NCBI GenBank assembly: GCA_036244975.1
Contig: BTTE01000001.1
Span: forward strand, 1 to 64,000
Source of the DNA: Sulfidibacterium sp036244975
GTDB taxonomy: Bacteria; Bacteroidota; Bacteroidia; Bacteroidales; F082
Direction of reading: 5' to 3'
DNA: 64,000 bases
Each line of letters starts with the position of its first letter. Positions within the stretch are counted from its first letter, which is position 1. Below the pieces are notes generated by a model, which worked only from the letters and a program-made list of their open reading frames with translations, searched no databases and was not told the DNA's origin. Positions 25,679 through 33,652 of this stretch are shown here, piece after piece. Position numbers and translations under genes: made by a program.

Positions 25679-27118
25679 TTAAAATTCCAGGTTTAACGGC
25701 GTTCTGGGGAAAGGAATGACATCGCGGATGTTGGTCATGCCCGTCAGGAAAAGAATAAGCCTTTCAAAACCGAGACCAAAACCCGAATGCGGTACCGAAC
25801 CGAATTTACGGGTTTCGAGGTACCACCACATGGAAGATTCCGGAATGTCCAGTGCCTTAATACGGGCATACAGCTTGTCATAGTCCTCTTCGCGCTGCGA
25901 ACCACCAATGATTTCACCAATCTGCGGAAACAGAACATCCATGGCTCTCACCGTTTTGCCATCGTCATTTTGTTTCATGTAAAAAGCCTTGATGCCGGCC
26001 GGATAGTCGGTTAGAATAACCGGCCGTTTAAAGTGTTTTTCCACCAGATAACGCTCGTGCTCCGACTGCAAATCGACGCCCCAATCTTCAATAACATACT
26101 GAAAACGCTTCTTTTTGTTGGGTTTCGAGTCTTTCAAAATCCGGATAGCCTCTGTATAAGGAAGTCGCACAAACGACTCGGCCAGCACAAATTGCAATTT
26201 TCCGATAAGTTCCATGGAACGATCCTCGGCTTTTTTGTTTTTCTCTTCATCCTGCTGACGTTTGCTGAGAAATTCCAGGTCGTCCATGCAGTTGTCCAGT
26301 GCATAGCGGATAACATATTTCAGCATTTCTTCTGCCAGGTCCATATTATCATCCAGATCGTAAAACGCCATTTCGGGTTCAATCATCCAGAATTCTGCGA
26401 GGTGACGTGTGGTGTTGGAGTTCTCCGCCCTGAACGTCGGCCCGAAAGTATAAATCTTCGACAGGGCCAGTGCAGCCAGCTCGCCTTCAAGCTGGCCGGA
26501 AACGGTCAGGTTGGCCGGTTTGCCAAAGAAATCCTTTTTAAAATCTACTTTCCCGGTTTCCGTTTTCGGAACATTTTCCAGATCAAGGGTCGTTACCTGG
26601 AACATTTCGCCTGCGCCTTCCGCATCCGATCCGGTGATAATGGGCGTATGGATATTGTAAAAATTACGGTCGTTAAAAAAATTGTGGATAGCAAAAATCA
26701 TGGTGTGGCGCACACGGGCAATCGCACTGAATGTGTTGGTACGGTAACGCAGATGAGCCTTTTCGCGCAAAAATTCCAGACTGTGCTTTTTGGGCTGCAG
26801 CGGATATTCTTCCGGATTGGCTTCGCCGAGTACCTCGATGTTCCCGGCCCGGATCTCCACTTTCTGGCCGCTGCCCACCGACTCGGTCAGGATGCCATCC
26901 ACCGAAAGTGCCGCTCCGGTGTGAATTCGTTCCAGCATCTTTTCGCCATCTGCATTCATTTCTACCACAATCTGAACGTTTTTTATAGTAGAGCCATCGT
27001 TCATGGCAATGAAGGCCACGTTCTTACCGATACGTTTGGTGCGTACCCAGCCTTTCACATTGATAGTTTTCCCAAAATCAGCCAATTCCAATAAATATTT
27101 TATCTCCGTTCTCTTCAC
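25679..27118 (-). CDS. asnS: Asparaginyl-tRNA synthetase
   Basis: A class IIb synthetase that charges tRNA-Asn in the cytoplasm. An N-terminal OB-fold anticodon-binding domain (about 20-120, with VKGWVRTKR) precedes the catalytic core. Motif 2 is FRAENSNTTRHLAEFWMIEPE, and motif 3 ends the chain in GLGFERLILFLTG followed by IRDVIPFPRTP. The sequence follows the Bacteroidales type closely. I prefer GTG at 27118 (reading KRTEIKYLLELADFG, 479 residues), because family members begin at an equivalent residue; a TTG at 27145 would add nine residues. It is monocistronic. Confidence 0.95.
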   Translation of the reverse strand: MKRTEIKYLLELADFGKTINVKGWVRTKRIGKNVAFIAMNDGSTIKNVQIVVEMNADGEKMLERIHTGAALSVDGILTESVGSGQKVEIRAGNIEVLGEANPEEYPLQPKKHSLEFLREKAHLRYRTNTFSAIARVRHTMIFAIHNFFNDRNFYNIHTPIITGSDAEGAGEMFQVTTLDLENVPKTETGKVDFKKDFFGKPANLTVSGQLEGELAALALSKIYTFGPTFRAENSNTTRHLAEFWMIEPEMAFYDLDDNMDLAEEMLKYVIRYALDNCMDDLEFLSKRQQDEEKNKKAEDRSMELIGKLQFVLAESFVRLPYTEAIRILKDSKPNKKKRFQYVIEDWGVDLQSEHERYLVEKHFKRPVILTDYPAGIKAFYMKQNDDGKTVRAMDVLFPQIGEIIGGSQREEDYDKLYARIKALDIPESSMWWYLETRKFGSVPHSGFGLGFERLILFLTGMTNIRDVIPFPRTPLNLEF

Positions 27119-27216
27119 CGTATCATGTTTTAAATGAATTTGCAAAAGAACTAAATTTCAGGGAAATATAATACAGATAACAGAAAAAATTTAGCCAGAT
27201 GGGCAACTTGTCGATT

Positions 27217-28365
27217 TCAGGACATCATCATCTCAACCAACCTGGCCCTGTCGTCATCATTCAGGGCGTGGTGCATGCCCGAAACTTTGTTTTTGTTCAT
27301 CTGTTTCAGAATTTCCTCTTTTTTGGAAGCATCAACACCGGTTTCGGTGATCCGGATGGGTGAACCCAAAGAAGAGAAAAATGTTTCCAGTTTTTGGATG
27401 GTCTCTTCCAAATCCGTTATACCGAAAAGACCCTGTCCCAGTTTTTGTATGCGCTGCGGAATACGTGCTTTTTGTAATCGCAGCCAGGCAGGATAGGCAA
27501 TGCTAAGCGTGGCTCCGTGCGGAAGATCATACAAAAAAGAAAGCTCGTGCCCCAGTCCGTGTACGCCCCAGTCGCCACTTTTTTTGCCATAGATGGTCAG
27601 CCCGTTGAGCGCCAGGGTGGCATCCAGCATCATATTGGCACGCAAATCCACATTTTGCAAATCGGCCATCAGCTGCGGAGCCCATTCCATGGCATCTTTG
27701 ATGATAGCGAGGGTAATCCTGTCGGTAAGCGATGGTTCACCTCCACCGAAGAAAGCCTCCAGCGCATGGGAAATCAGATCCACAATACCATAAGCCGTGT
27801 AATCTTTGGGCACGGTTAGCGTAAACGAAGGATCCAGAAACGAATCTTTCGGGAAAAGCAGCGGGTTGACAAACCCCAGTTTCTGACCGGTTTCGCGGTT
27901 TTGCAATACGGCACCGGCGTTCATTTCAGTTCCGGTAGCTGCCAGCGTCAGTACGGTTACAAGTGGAATTGATTTTTCCGGCTCCGCCTGCCAGGTCATA
28001 AATTCCCAGGGCTCGATGTCGTTGGCCAGTCCCACTCCGATAATTTTGGAAGAATCGATCACGCTGCCACCGCCGAGCGCCACAATAACTTCGATATTTT
28101 TTTCTTTTCCCAGCGCGATGGCTTTCCGCACATCGTCCACCACCGGGTTGGGCTTTATGCCGCTGTATTCAACAATTTCCAGTCCGGCATTTTTCAGTTG
28201 GGTTATCACCTGGTCGTAATAGCCGTATTTTTTCACCGAGCCTTTGCCGTAAATTAGCAAAACACGGTTTCCATATTGCTTTACCGTTTTACCGAGGGTT
28301 TCTACAACACCTTTACCAAAATGAAGGCGTGTGGGGTTGTATGCAACGAAATTTTCTATAGCCAT
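27217..28365 (-). CDS. Iron-containing alcohol dehydrogenase (YqhD/butanol dehydrogenase type)
   Basis: A 382-residue NAD(P)-dependent oxidoreductase of iron ADH group III. The N-terminal nucleotide domain has the GGGSVIDSSKIIG motif (near 98-110). The C-terminal helical domain supplies metal ligands: Asp at ISHALE's preceding region, His in SHALEAFFGGG, and His residues in HGLGHELSFLYDLPHG. YqhD-like enzymes reduce short-chain and reactive aldehydes; BdhA types make butanol. Which applies here is not resolvable. It carries a TACCTTTG -7 element upstream and lies next to rubrerythrin, which may hint at oxidative or aldehyde stress. Confidence 0.9.
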   Translation of the reverse strand: MAIENFVAYNPTRLHFGKGVVETLGKTVKQYGNRVLLIYGKGSVKKYGYYDQVITQLKNAGLEIVEYSGIKPNPVVDDVRKAIALGKEKNIEVIVALGGGSVIDSSKIIGVGLANDIEPWEFMTWQAEPEKSIPLVTVLTLAATGTEMNAGAVLQNRETGQKLGFVNPLLFPKDSFLDPSFTLTVPKDYTAYGIVDLISHALEAFFGGGEPSLTDRITLAIIKDAMEWAPQLMADLQNVDLRANMMLDATLALNGLTIYGKKSGDWGVHGLGHELSFLYDLPHGATLSIAYPAWLRLQKARIPQRIQKLGQGLFGITDLEETIQKLETFFSSLGSPIRITETGVDASKKEEILKQMNKNKVSGMHHALNDDDRARLVEMMMS

Positions 28366-28411
28366 GATTTGTATACATTTTGAATGATGAATAGTTCTTT
28401 TTCCTTTTCTA

Positions 28412-28419
28412 CAAAGGTA
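28412..28419 (-). promoter_or_regulatory. -7 element of the alcohol dehydrogenase gene
   Basis: On the minus strand this reads TACCTTTG, a full TAnnTTTG match 46 bases before the start codon. No -33 element is evident. Confidence 0.35.
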
Positions 28420-28561
28420 AGGATTTTGAATGTATGATTTAGAGCAGTAACCAAAGTCTTCTCAACGGGGCCCTGTAAATCTTCTTGCCGACAAAGAAGA
28501 ACACCAAATGGTCGCCTTCGAAAGTGGATTGGTGAGGATTAAGAGCTGCCTTTTCCACAAA

Positions 28562-28596
28562 AAATACCGGATGAGTAAAACACAAATCCGGTATTT
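28562..28596 (-). terminator. Terminator after rubrerythrin
   Basis: A perfect 11-bp stem (arms 28562-28572 and 28586-28596) lies 11 bases beyond the rubrerythrin stop codon and is followed on the minus strand by a run of six T. It separates the gene from the alcohol dehydrogenase downstream. Confidence 0.85.
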
Positions 28597-28607
28597 AATA
28601 ATGCAGG

Positions 28608-29183
28608 TTAATAATTGGTTTCCTGTATTTCAAAGTAAGATTGCGGATGCAGGCAGGCCGGACATACTTTGGGGGCTTTTTTCCCTTCGTGGAGATAACC
28701 GCAATTGCGGCATTTCCATATCACAACACCGTCTCTTTCAAATACATGACCTTCGTTCAGGTTTTTATATAGCTTTGAATAGCGTGTTTCGTGGGCTTTT
28801 TCAACTTTGGCAATCATTCGATAAGCCACGGCAACCTCTTTAAAACCTTCTTCATCGGCAATGCGGGCAAACTCAGGATAAAGTTCGGTCCACTCTTCGT
28901 TTTCGCCTTCGGCGGCGGCTTTCAGGTTTTGCAGCGTTGTGCCAATTACTCCGGACGGATAAGTGGCTGTAATTTCCACAGGGCCTCCTTCCAAAAATTT
29001 GAAAAAGCGCTTGGCATGTTCTTTTTCATTGAGAGCTGTTTCGGCAAAAATTGCCGAGATTTGTTCCAGTCCCTCTTTTTTTGCCTGTTTGGAGAAATAG
29101 TCGTAACGCATTCTTGCCTGCGATTCTCCGGCAAATGATTTTAACAGGTTTTGTTCTGTTTTGCTTCCTTTTAAACTTTTCAT
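28608..29183 (-). CDS. Rubrerythrin
   Basis: A 191-residue cytoplasmic peroxide-reducing protein. The ferritin-like four-helix domain (about 1-145) has diiron Glu/His ligands in ESQARMRYDYF, ALNEKEHAKRFFKFLE and KVEKAHETRYSKL. The C-terminal rubredoxin-like domain (about 150-185) has two CxxC pairs: CRNC and CPAC. Rubrerythrins of anaerobes reduce hydrogen peroxide with electrons from NADH via rubredoxin. The Fur-family regulator gene lies 330 bases upstream on the same strand, separated by a MITE-like repeat; control by it is plausible but not shown. Confidence 0.95.
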   Translation of the reverse strand: MKSLKGSKTEQNLLKSFAGESQARMRYDYFSKQAKKEGLEQISAIFAETALNEKEHAKRFFKFLEGGPVEITATYPSGVIGTTLQNLKAAAEGENEEWTELYPEFARIADEEGFKEVAVAYRMIAKVEKAHETRYSKLYKNLNEGHVFERDGVVIWKCRNCGYLHEGKKAPKVCPACLHPQSYFEIQETNY

Positions 29184-29513
29184 GTTTTACTGCTTTAAGA
29201 TTTAAAATTAATATTTAGTTTCAGGGCAACTTTCGTGGTCAGTTCTTCATCCGCTTTATAGAAATGATGTAATTGCCTTGTGATTATTTCTTCTCGTTGA
29301 GGGCCGGTTATCCCTTTCATTAAGCTTATGTTATTATTGAAGTTGTTTAAAGTTAAACTGAGAAACTACGAGAAATATCCTGGCTTCATTGGACTTCAGC
29401 TATTTTTTATTTTATAGCTGTGGCTATGAAATAAAAACCGGGCTTCGCCACTAAAGCCAATCTGTTCCTCTCGAAAATCCCATTTAACTTTAAACAGCTT
29501 CATTTATTGATTT
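29184..29513. other. Intergenic region between rubrerythrin and the Fur-family gene
   Basis: No gene here. It holds the likely rubrerythrin promoter, including a weak palindrome-like TAAAATTAATATTTA at 29203-29217 that partly resembles a Fur/PerR box, and the 163-bp inverted-repeat element at 29339-29501. Confidence 0.5.
29339..29501. mobile_element. MITE-like inverted-repeat element, 163 bp
   Basis: Terminal inverted repeats of 19 bp differ at one position (left 29339-29357 beginning GAAGTTGTTTAAAG, right 29483-29501 ending CTTTAAACAGCTTC). The interior is also imperfectly self-complementary, down to a central 15-bp stem (29404-29418 / 29423-29437) with a 4-nt loop. There is no coding capacity. 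The layout is that of a non-autonomous miniature element or a large dispersed hairpin repeat. No clear target-site duplication was found. Confidence 0.6.
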
Positions 29514-29948
29514 TTACGTTCCTGTTTGAGATTTCCTGACTTTTCCGATAATTTGAATTCTAACATCTTCAATATTGATGTTGTTCAATTTATTATTTTT
29601 CATGAGATAATCCATGATTATCCCGTTCAGTTCATCATCAAAAAAATCCACAATTTCATGCTCGTCATTGAGATATAAATGATGGTGTTTTTCCGTGGTC
29701 GGATCATACCGGACCACATTATCTACGGTTTCTATTTTTCCAATCACATTTTTAGAAACCAGTGTATTGAGAATATGATAAACTGTTCCTGCCGAAATGT
29801 TAGAGTGAACTTTCCAAATGGTTTTAATTAAATCATCGGCAGTGGGATGCTGCCGGTTATCCATCAATGCCTGTAATACCGCTATTCTTTGCGGAGTAAT
29901 CTTCATCCCCGCCTCTTTCAGTTTTATTTTTATTAATTCCAGTTTCAT
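29514..29948 (-). CDS. Fur/PerR family transcriptional repressor lacking cysteines
   Basis: A 144-residue DNA-binding regulator. The winged helix (about 1-85) carries ITPQRIAVLQAL and the recognition region SAGTVYHILNTLVSKNVI; the dimerisation domain begins EKHHHLYLNDEHEIVDFFDDE, with His and Asp residues fit for metal binding. It has no cysteine, so the CxxC structural zinc site of classic Fur and PerR is absent. Placement near rubrerythrin suggests a peroxide-responsive, PerR-like role, but iron response cannot be excluded. A perfect 7-1-7 palindrome lies 18 bases upstream of the start codon, arguing for autoregulation. Confidence 0.88.
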   Translation of the reverse strand: MKLELIKIKLKEAGMKITPQRIAVLQALMDNRQHPTADDLIKTIWKVHSNISAGTVYHILNTLVSKNVIGKIETVDNVVRYDPTTEKHHHLYLNDEHEIVDFFDDELNGIIMDYLMKNNKLNNINIEDVRIQIIGKVRKSQTGT

Positions 29949-29966
29949 AACCGAATTGTTTCTAAT

Positions 29967-29981
29967 TAGGAATAATTCCTA
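29967..29981. promoter_or_regulatory. Fur/PerR-type 7-1-7 operator
   Basis: TAGGAAT-A-ATTCCTA is a perfect 7-1-7 inverted repeat, the architecture of Fur, PerR and Zur boxes. It lies just downstream of the predicted transcription start of the Fur-family gene, where bound repressor would block transcription. Confidence 0.7.
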
Positions 29982-29994
29982 TTTAATAATTGCA

Positions 29995-30025
29995 CAAAGG
30001 TATTAAATATTTTTGTAACGTCAAC
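29995..30025 (-). promoter_or_regulatory. Promoter of the Fur-family gene
   Basis: On the minus strand: GTTG (30025-30022, one mismatch to TTTG), a 19-base spacer, then TACCTTTG (30002-29995), a full TAnnTTTG match. The start would fall near 29988, directly before the 7-1-7 operator. Confidence 0.55.
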
Positions 30026-30105
30026 TTATTTTAAAAGAATCTTTTTTGCCATGTACTTCATTCGGTTTGCATGTTAAAAAACCATTTATCAACCATAATA
30101 ATCCC

Positions 30106-30113
30106 TACCTTTG
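30106..30113 (+). promoter_or_regulatory. -7 element of ruvB
   Basis: TACCTTTG is a full TAnnTTTG match 49 bases before the ruvB start; the -33 element is weak. Confidence 0.4.
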
Positions 30114-30162
30114 CAGGAAATAAACCGGAAATAATTTTTCCAAAACACAGAATCTCTGATTA

Positions 30163-31185
30163 ATGAATGAAAATCTGGATCCAACGGGTGCCACACTCAG
30201 CAATATTGAGAAGGAATTAGAAAATGTCCTGCGTCCCGGACGCTTTGAGAGTTTTGCGGGTCAGCCAAAGGTGGTGGGAAACCTTAAAATTTTTGTACAG
30301 GCGGCCAAAGAACGCGGCGAAGCGCTGGATCATGTGTTACTACACGGCCCTCCCGGACTGGGGAAGACTACGCTGTCGCATATTATTTCCAATGAGCTGG
30401 GTGTCAATATTATCACTTCTTCGGGCCCGGTACTTGACAAGCCCGGTGATTTGGCCGGATTGCTTACCAACTTAGAGGAAAACGATGTGTTGTTCATTGA
30501 TGAGATTCACCGGCTGAGTTCCGTGGTGGAAGAGTATCTTTATTCTGCTATGGAAGATTTCAAGATTGACATTATGATTGAAACCGGCCCCAACGCACGC
30601 TCGGTACAAATCAGCCTGAATCCGTTTACGCTGGTGGGCGCCACCACCCGCTCCGGCCTGCTCACAGCGCCGCTACGTTCGCGTTTCGGCATCACATCCC
30701 GGCTCTCGTATTACGACACCGACACACTGGCCGGGATTGTCAAGCGGTCAGCTTCTATCTTAAAGGTGGAAACCGATAATGATGCTGCATTGGAAATTGC
30801 CGGTCGTAGCCGCGGAACGCCACGTATCGCCAACCTGCTGCTGCGCCGGGTGCGTGACTTTGCACAGATAAAAGGTAACGGCAACATCGATATGGCCATT
30901 TCAAAGCATGCACTCGAAGCGCTGAACGTGGATAAATACGGACTGGATGAAATGGATAACCGCATCTTATCTACCATCATCGAAAAATTTAAAGGCGGAC
31001 CGGTGGGCATCACCACCATAGCTACGGCTGTCGGGGAAGAAGCCGGTACCATCGAAGAGGTTTATGAACCGTTTCTCATCCAGGAAGGCTACATTATGCG
31101 TACGCAACGTGGCCGCGAAGCTACCGAACGCGCTTACACACATCTTGGAAAAGTCAAAAATCCGGAACAGAGAAAGCTTTTCTAA
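30163..31185 (+). CDS. ruvB: Holliday junction branch migration helicase RuvB
   Basis: A 340-residue AAA+ ATPase that drives branch migration of Holliday junctions with RuvA. Walker A is GPPGLGKTT (62-70), Walker B is in DVLFIDEIHRL, and the sensor/arginine-finger region LRSRFGITSRL follows. The C-terminal winged helix carries GPVGITTIATAVGEEAGTIEEVYEPFLIQEGYI. Length and motifs match the family throughout. ruvA and ruvC are not adjacent, which is common in Bacteroidota. It is convergent with mreD. Confidence 0.98.
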   Translation: MNENLDPTGATLSNIEKELENVLRPGRFESFAGQPKVVGNLKIFVQAAKERGEALDHVLLHGPPGLGKTTLSHIISNELGVNIITSSGPVLDKPGDLAGLLTNLEENDVLFIDEIHRLSSVVEEYLYSAMEDFKIDIMIETGPNARSVQISLNPFTLVGATTRSGLLTAPLRSRFGITSRLSYYDTDTLAGIVKRSASILKVETDNDAALEIAGRSRGTPRIANLLLRRVRDFAQIKGNGNIDMAISKHALEALNVDKYGLDEMDNRILSTIIEKFKGGPVGITTIATAVGEEAGTIEEVYEPFLIQEGYIMRTQRGREATERAYTHLGKVKNPEQRKLF

Positions 31186-31206
31186 TGGTGAAATAGTGAA
31201 TGGTGA
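31184..31206. repeat. GGTGAAT-type short tandem repeat, copy 1
   Basis: About three degenerate copies of a 7-8-base unit (GGTGAAAT / AGTGAAT / GGTGAAG) follow the ruvB stop. About 19 of 21 bases match, in inverse orientation, a run near 42744-42780. Confidence 0.5.
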
Positions 31207-31221
31207 AGAATATTGCTTTGG

Positions 31222-31749
31222 TTAAAACCTCCTTCTTCGCCGGCGTTGGGGGGAGAAAAGCATGGCTACAACCAAAACACCCAACGTGCTGGCCAACGCA
31301 TTAATGAAAATATGAGAAAGCGTTTCGAGGAAATCGTGAAAACTGAAAACCTCCAGAAAAGTCAGTAAAATCTGATGTAAAAAAACCAGTGTGAAAGCAT
31401 ATTTCAAAAAGTCCGTAACGCCCAGTTTCGACAACCCCGGCTCTTCGCCTTTGGTATATTCTAATGTGGGGAAATAAAATTTTATTACTCCCGGACGTGC
31501 AAAAGCAATGAAAACCACGGCGGCCGCATGCAAACCCATCGTGTTTTCAAAAAAATCGATGCTCAGGCCGGTAAGAAATGCCAGCAGTAGTAACAGGCTT
31601 TTGTTAGTATCGAATGGCAGTAGCAGGATAAACAGCAGGTAAACGTACGGAATGACATACCCGCCAAACTGCACGGTATCTAACACCAGCACCTGAAATA
31701 GTATCAGAAGAACAAAACGGACGATATTTTTCACATAGACATTATTCAT
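31222..31749 (-). CDS. mreD: Rod shape-determining protein MreD
   Basis: A 175-residue inner membrane protein with about five predicted helices, the size and hydrophobic profile of MreD, and a basic C-terminus (SPQRRRRRRF). MreD works with MreC and MreB in the elongasome that guides lateral peptidoglycan synthesis. It overlaps the end of mreC by 8 bases. The genes for PBP2 and RodA that usually follow in Bacteroidota do not; a convergent ruvB is there instead. Confidence 0.88.
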   Translation of the reverse strand: MNNVYVKNIVRFVLLILFQVLVLDTVQFGGYVIPYVYLLFILLLPFDTNKSLLLLLAFLTGLSIDFFENTMGLHAAAVVFIAFARPGVIKFYFPTLEYTKGEEPGLSKLGVTDFLKYAFTLVFLHQILLTFLEVFSFHDFLETLSHIFINALASTLGVLVVAMLFSPQRRRRRRF

Positions 31750-32560
31750 CTCCGGTCTCCTCCAGTAATTTCATTTTCTCCTTCTTATTCAGGTTTTTGA
31801 TGATGTAAACGTAATGCAGGCTATTGAAGTCGGTGCTAAACTGTAAGACGGCCTTGTTCAGACTGTGATTTTTGCTTTTCTCGAAATCATGGATGATGCC
31901 AATATTCAGACCTGCCGGAAAGATGAAAGAGTTACCGCTTGTGACGATGGTATCGCCATCGCTGAGTTGGATGTGTGCCGAAATGTCAACAACTTCACCC
32001 CGCTGTCCGTGCTTTTCGTTCCAAATTACATTTACCAGCTGGTTATCCTTTTTTATGCGGGCGCTAATGTGTGTGTGTGTATTCAACAGTGACATGGCCA
32101 GCGAATAGTTTTCGGAAACACCAATGATAATACCAGCAATTCCTTTGTCCGACAGCACGCCCATCTCCTTTTGAATACCCTGTTTTTTACCTTTATTCAG
32201 AACAATAAAATTGCTGACATGATTTACTGTATTACGAATGACGATAGCGGGAATATACCGAAAAGACGAATCCTTTTTTTCAGGATAATTACTGTCAGCC
32301 GGAAGATAACTTGTTAAAAGAATGTTTCGTAAACGGGCATTTTCATTCAAAAGCTGCCGGTTTTGTTTTTTCAGGCTAAAATAATCCGTTATTCCGTTGT
32401 AAACATTGTAAATTTCGCCACTAATATCGCTGGCGGCATTAAAACCCAACATGCGCTGATAAGAGAAACTGTTCATCAGCATCATAACAGAGGCAATCTC
32501 CAGTAAGATAAACAGACTGAAAAACTGATGCTTCTGAAAAAAGGCCAGCAAATTACGCAT
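31742..32560 (-). CDS. mreC: Rod shape-determining protein MreC
   Basis: A 272-residue bitopic protein. A short cytoplasmic tail and one membrane helix (about 12-30) are followed by a coiled coil (about 50-80) and the two beta domains of MreC (about 95-265), recognised by SNFIVLNKGKKQGIQKEMGV and SDKGIAGIIIGVSENYS. It links MreB to the periplasmic cell-wall machinery. The gene follows mreB by 18 bases and overlaps mreD, so the three are one operon. Confidence 0.92.
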   Translation of the reverse strand: MRNLLAFFQKHQFFSLFILLEIASVMMLMNSFSYQRMLGFNAASDISGEIYNVYNGITDYFSLKKQNRQLLNENARLRNILLTSYLPADSNYPEKKDSSFRYIPAIVIRNTVNHVSNFIVLNKGKKQGIQKEMGVLSDKGIAGIIIGVSENYSLAMSLLNTHTHISARIKKDNQLVNVIWNEKHGQRGEVVDISAHIQLSDGDTIVTSGNSFIFPAGLNIGIIHDFEKSKNHSLNKAVLQFSTDFNSLHYVYIIKNLNKKEKMKLLEETGDE

Positions 32561-32578
32561 GCAATAACAAAAATTATC

Positions 32579-33601
32579 TTATTTTATCAGGAAAGTAAAT
32601 TTCTCAAAGTTTTTCAAAGCAATTCCTGTTCCGCGGGCAACGGCACGTAAGGGGTCTTCGGCCACATGAATGGGCAGATGTGTCTTTTGGTGAATCCGCT
32701 TGTCGAGACCGCGCAACAACGACCCGCCTCCGGCAAGATAAATCCCGGTACGAAAAATGTCGGCCGAAAGTTCGGGCGGGGTGTTTTCCAACGCATTCAG
32801 TACGGCTGCTTCCACTTTTGATATCGACTTATCAAGACAGGTGGCAATTTCTTTATAGTTTACCGTTATTTCTTTGGGAATACCGGTAAGCATGTCGCGG
32901 CCGTGTACGGCATAATCATCCGGCGGGTTCTCCAAATCGGTAAGCGCAGCGCCCACTTCAATTTTAATCCGTTCGGAAGTACGCTCTCCAATAGTGATGT
33001 TGTGCTGCTTCCGCATGTACTCTTCAATGTCGGCATTAAAATCATCCCCCGCAATGCGGATGGAAGTGTTGTTTACAATACCGCCAAGAGCAATCACGGC
33101 AATTTCGCTGGTACCGCCTCCGATATCAATAATCATGTTTCCGGTAGGTTCCAGCACATCAATTCCGATACCAATGGCGGCGGCCATAGGTTCATGAATC
33201 AGTTTTATCTCTTTGGCGCCCGCCTGCTCTGCCGAATCTTTTACTGCACGCTCCTCCACTTCCGTGATACCGGAAGGAATACAAATCACCATTTTCAAGG
33301 CTGGCGGAAACAGCGAACCTTTGATACCAATCATCTTAATCATTTCCCGGATCATATACTCAGCCGACTGGAAATCGGCAATAACGCCATCCCGCAAAGG
33401 TCTGATAGTCTTGATATTATCGTGTGTTTTGCCATGCATCATCATGGCTTTTTTCCCCACAGCAATAATTTTTCCGGTGTTCCGCTCCAGCGCCACGATG
33501 GAAGGTTCGTCCACCACCACTTTATCATTGAAAATAATTACTGTATTGGCTGTTCCCAAATCTATGGCAATCTCTTTGGTCAAAAATGAAAATAGACCCA
33601 T
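32579..33601 (-). CDS. mreB: Actin-like rod shape-determining protein MreB
   Basis: A 340-residue bacterial actin that forms membrane-associated filaments and directs wall synthesis. Phosphate-1 motif is IDLGTANTVI (near 14-23), phosphate-2 is IDIGGGTSEIAVIALGG (near 160), and the adenosine motif is YLAGGGSLLRGLD (near 290). Length and order match the family. A minus-strand TATCTTTG (33651-33644) and the Shine-Dalgarno-like AAAGGAGA before the ATG suggest an own promoter and a good ribosome site, although purH lies only 51 bases upstream. Confidence 0.97.
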   Translation of the reverse strand: MGLFSFLTKEIAIDLGTANTVIIFNDKVVVDEPSIVALERNTGKIIAVGKKAMMMHGKTHDNIKTIRPLRDGVIADFQSAEYMIREMIKMIGIKGSLFPPALKMVICIPSGITEVEERAVKDSAEQAGAKEIKLIHEPMAAAIGIGIDVLEPTGNMIIDIGGGTSEIAVIALGGIVNNTSIRIAGDDFNADIEEYMRKQHNITIGERTSERIKIEVGAALTDLENPPDDYAVHGRDMLTGIPKEITVNYKEIATCLDKSISKVEAAVLNALENTPPELSADIFRTGIYLAGGGSLLRGLDKRIHQKTHLPIHVAEDPLRAVARGTGIALKNFEKFTFLIK

Positions 33602-33643
33602 GTTTTATCTCTCCTTTATGCTCTTGTTTTATAAATTCTTTTG

Positions 33644-33651
33644 CAAAGATA
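33644..33651 (-). promoter_or_regulatory. -7 element of the mreBCD operon
   Basis: On the minus strand this reads TATCTTTG, a full TAnnTTTG match immediately after the purH stop codon. Confidence 0.4.
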
Positions 33652-33652
33652 C

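Noticed and set aside
26033..27094. 353-codon open frame on the plus strand opposite asnS
   Set aside because: Fully antisense to a highly conserved synthetase; the translation has no family-like features.
29203..29217. Second Fur/PerR box before rubrerythrin
   Set aside because: Only about 5 of 7 positions are symmetrical and the stretch is AT-rich, so it could arise by chance; mentioned only as a candidate.
32903..33589. 228-codon open frame opposite mreB
   Set aside because: Antisense to a certain mreB; shadow of its codon use.
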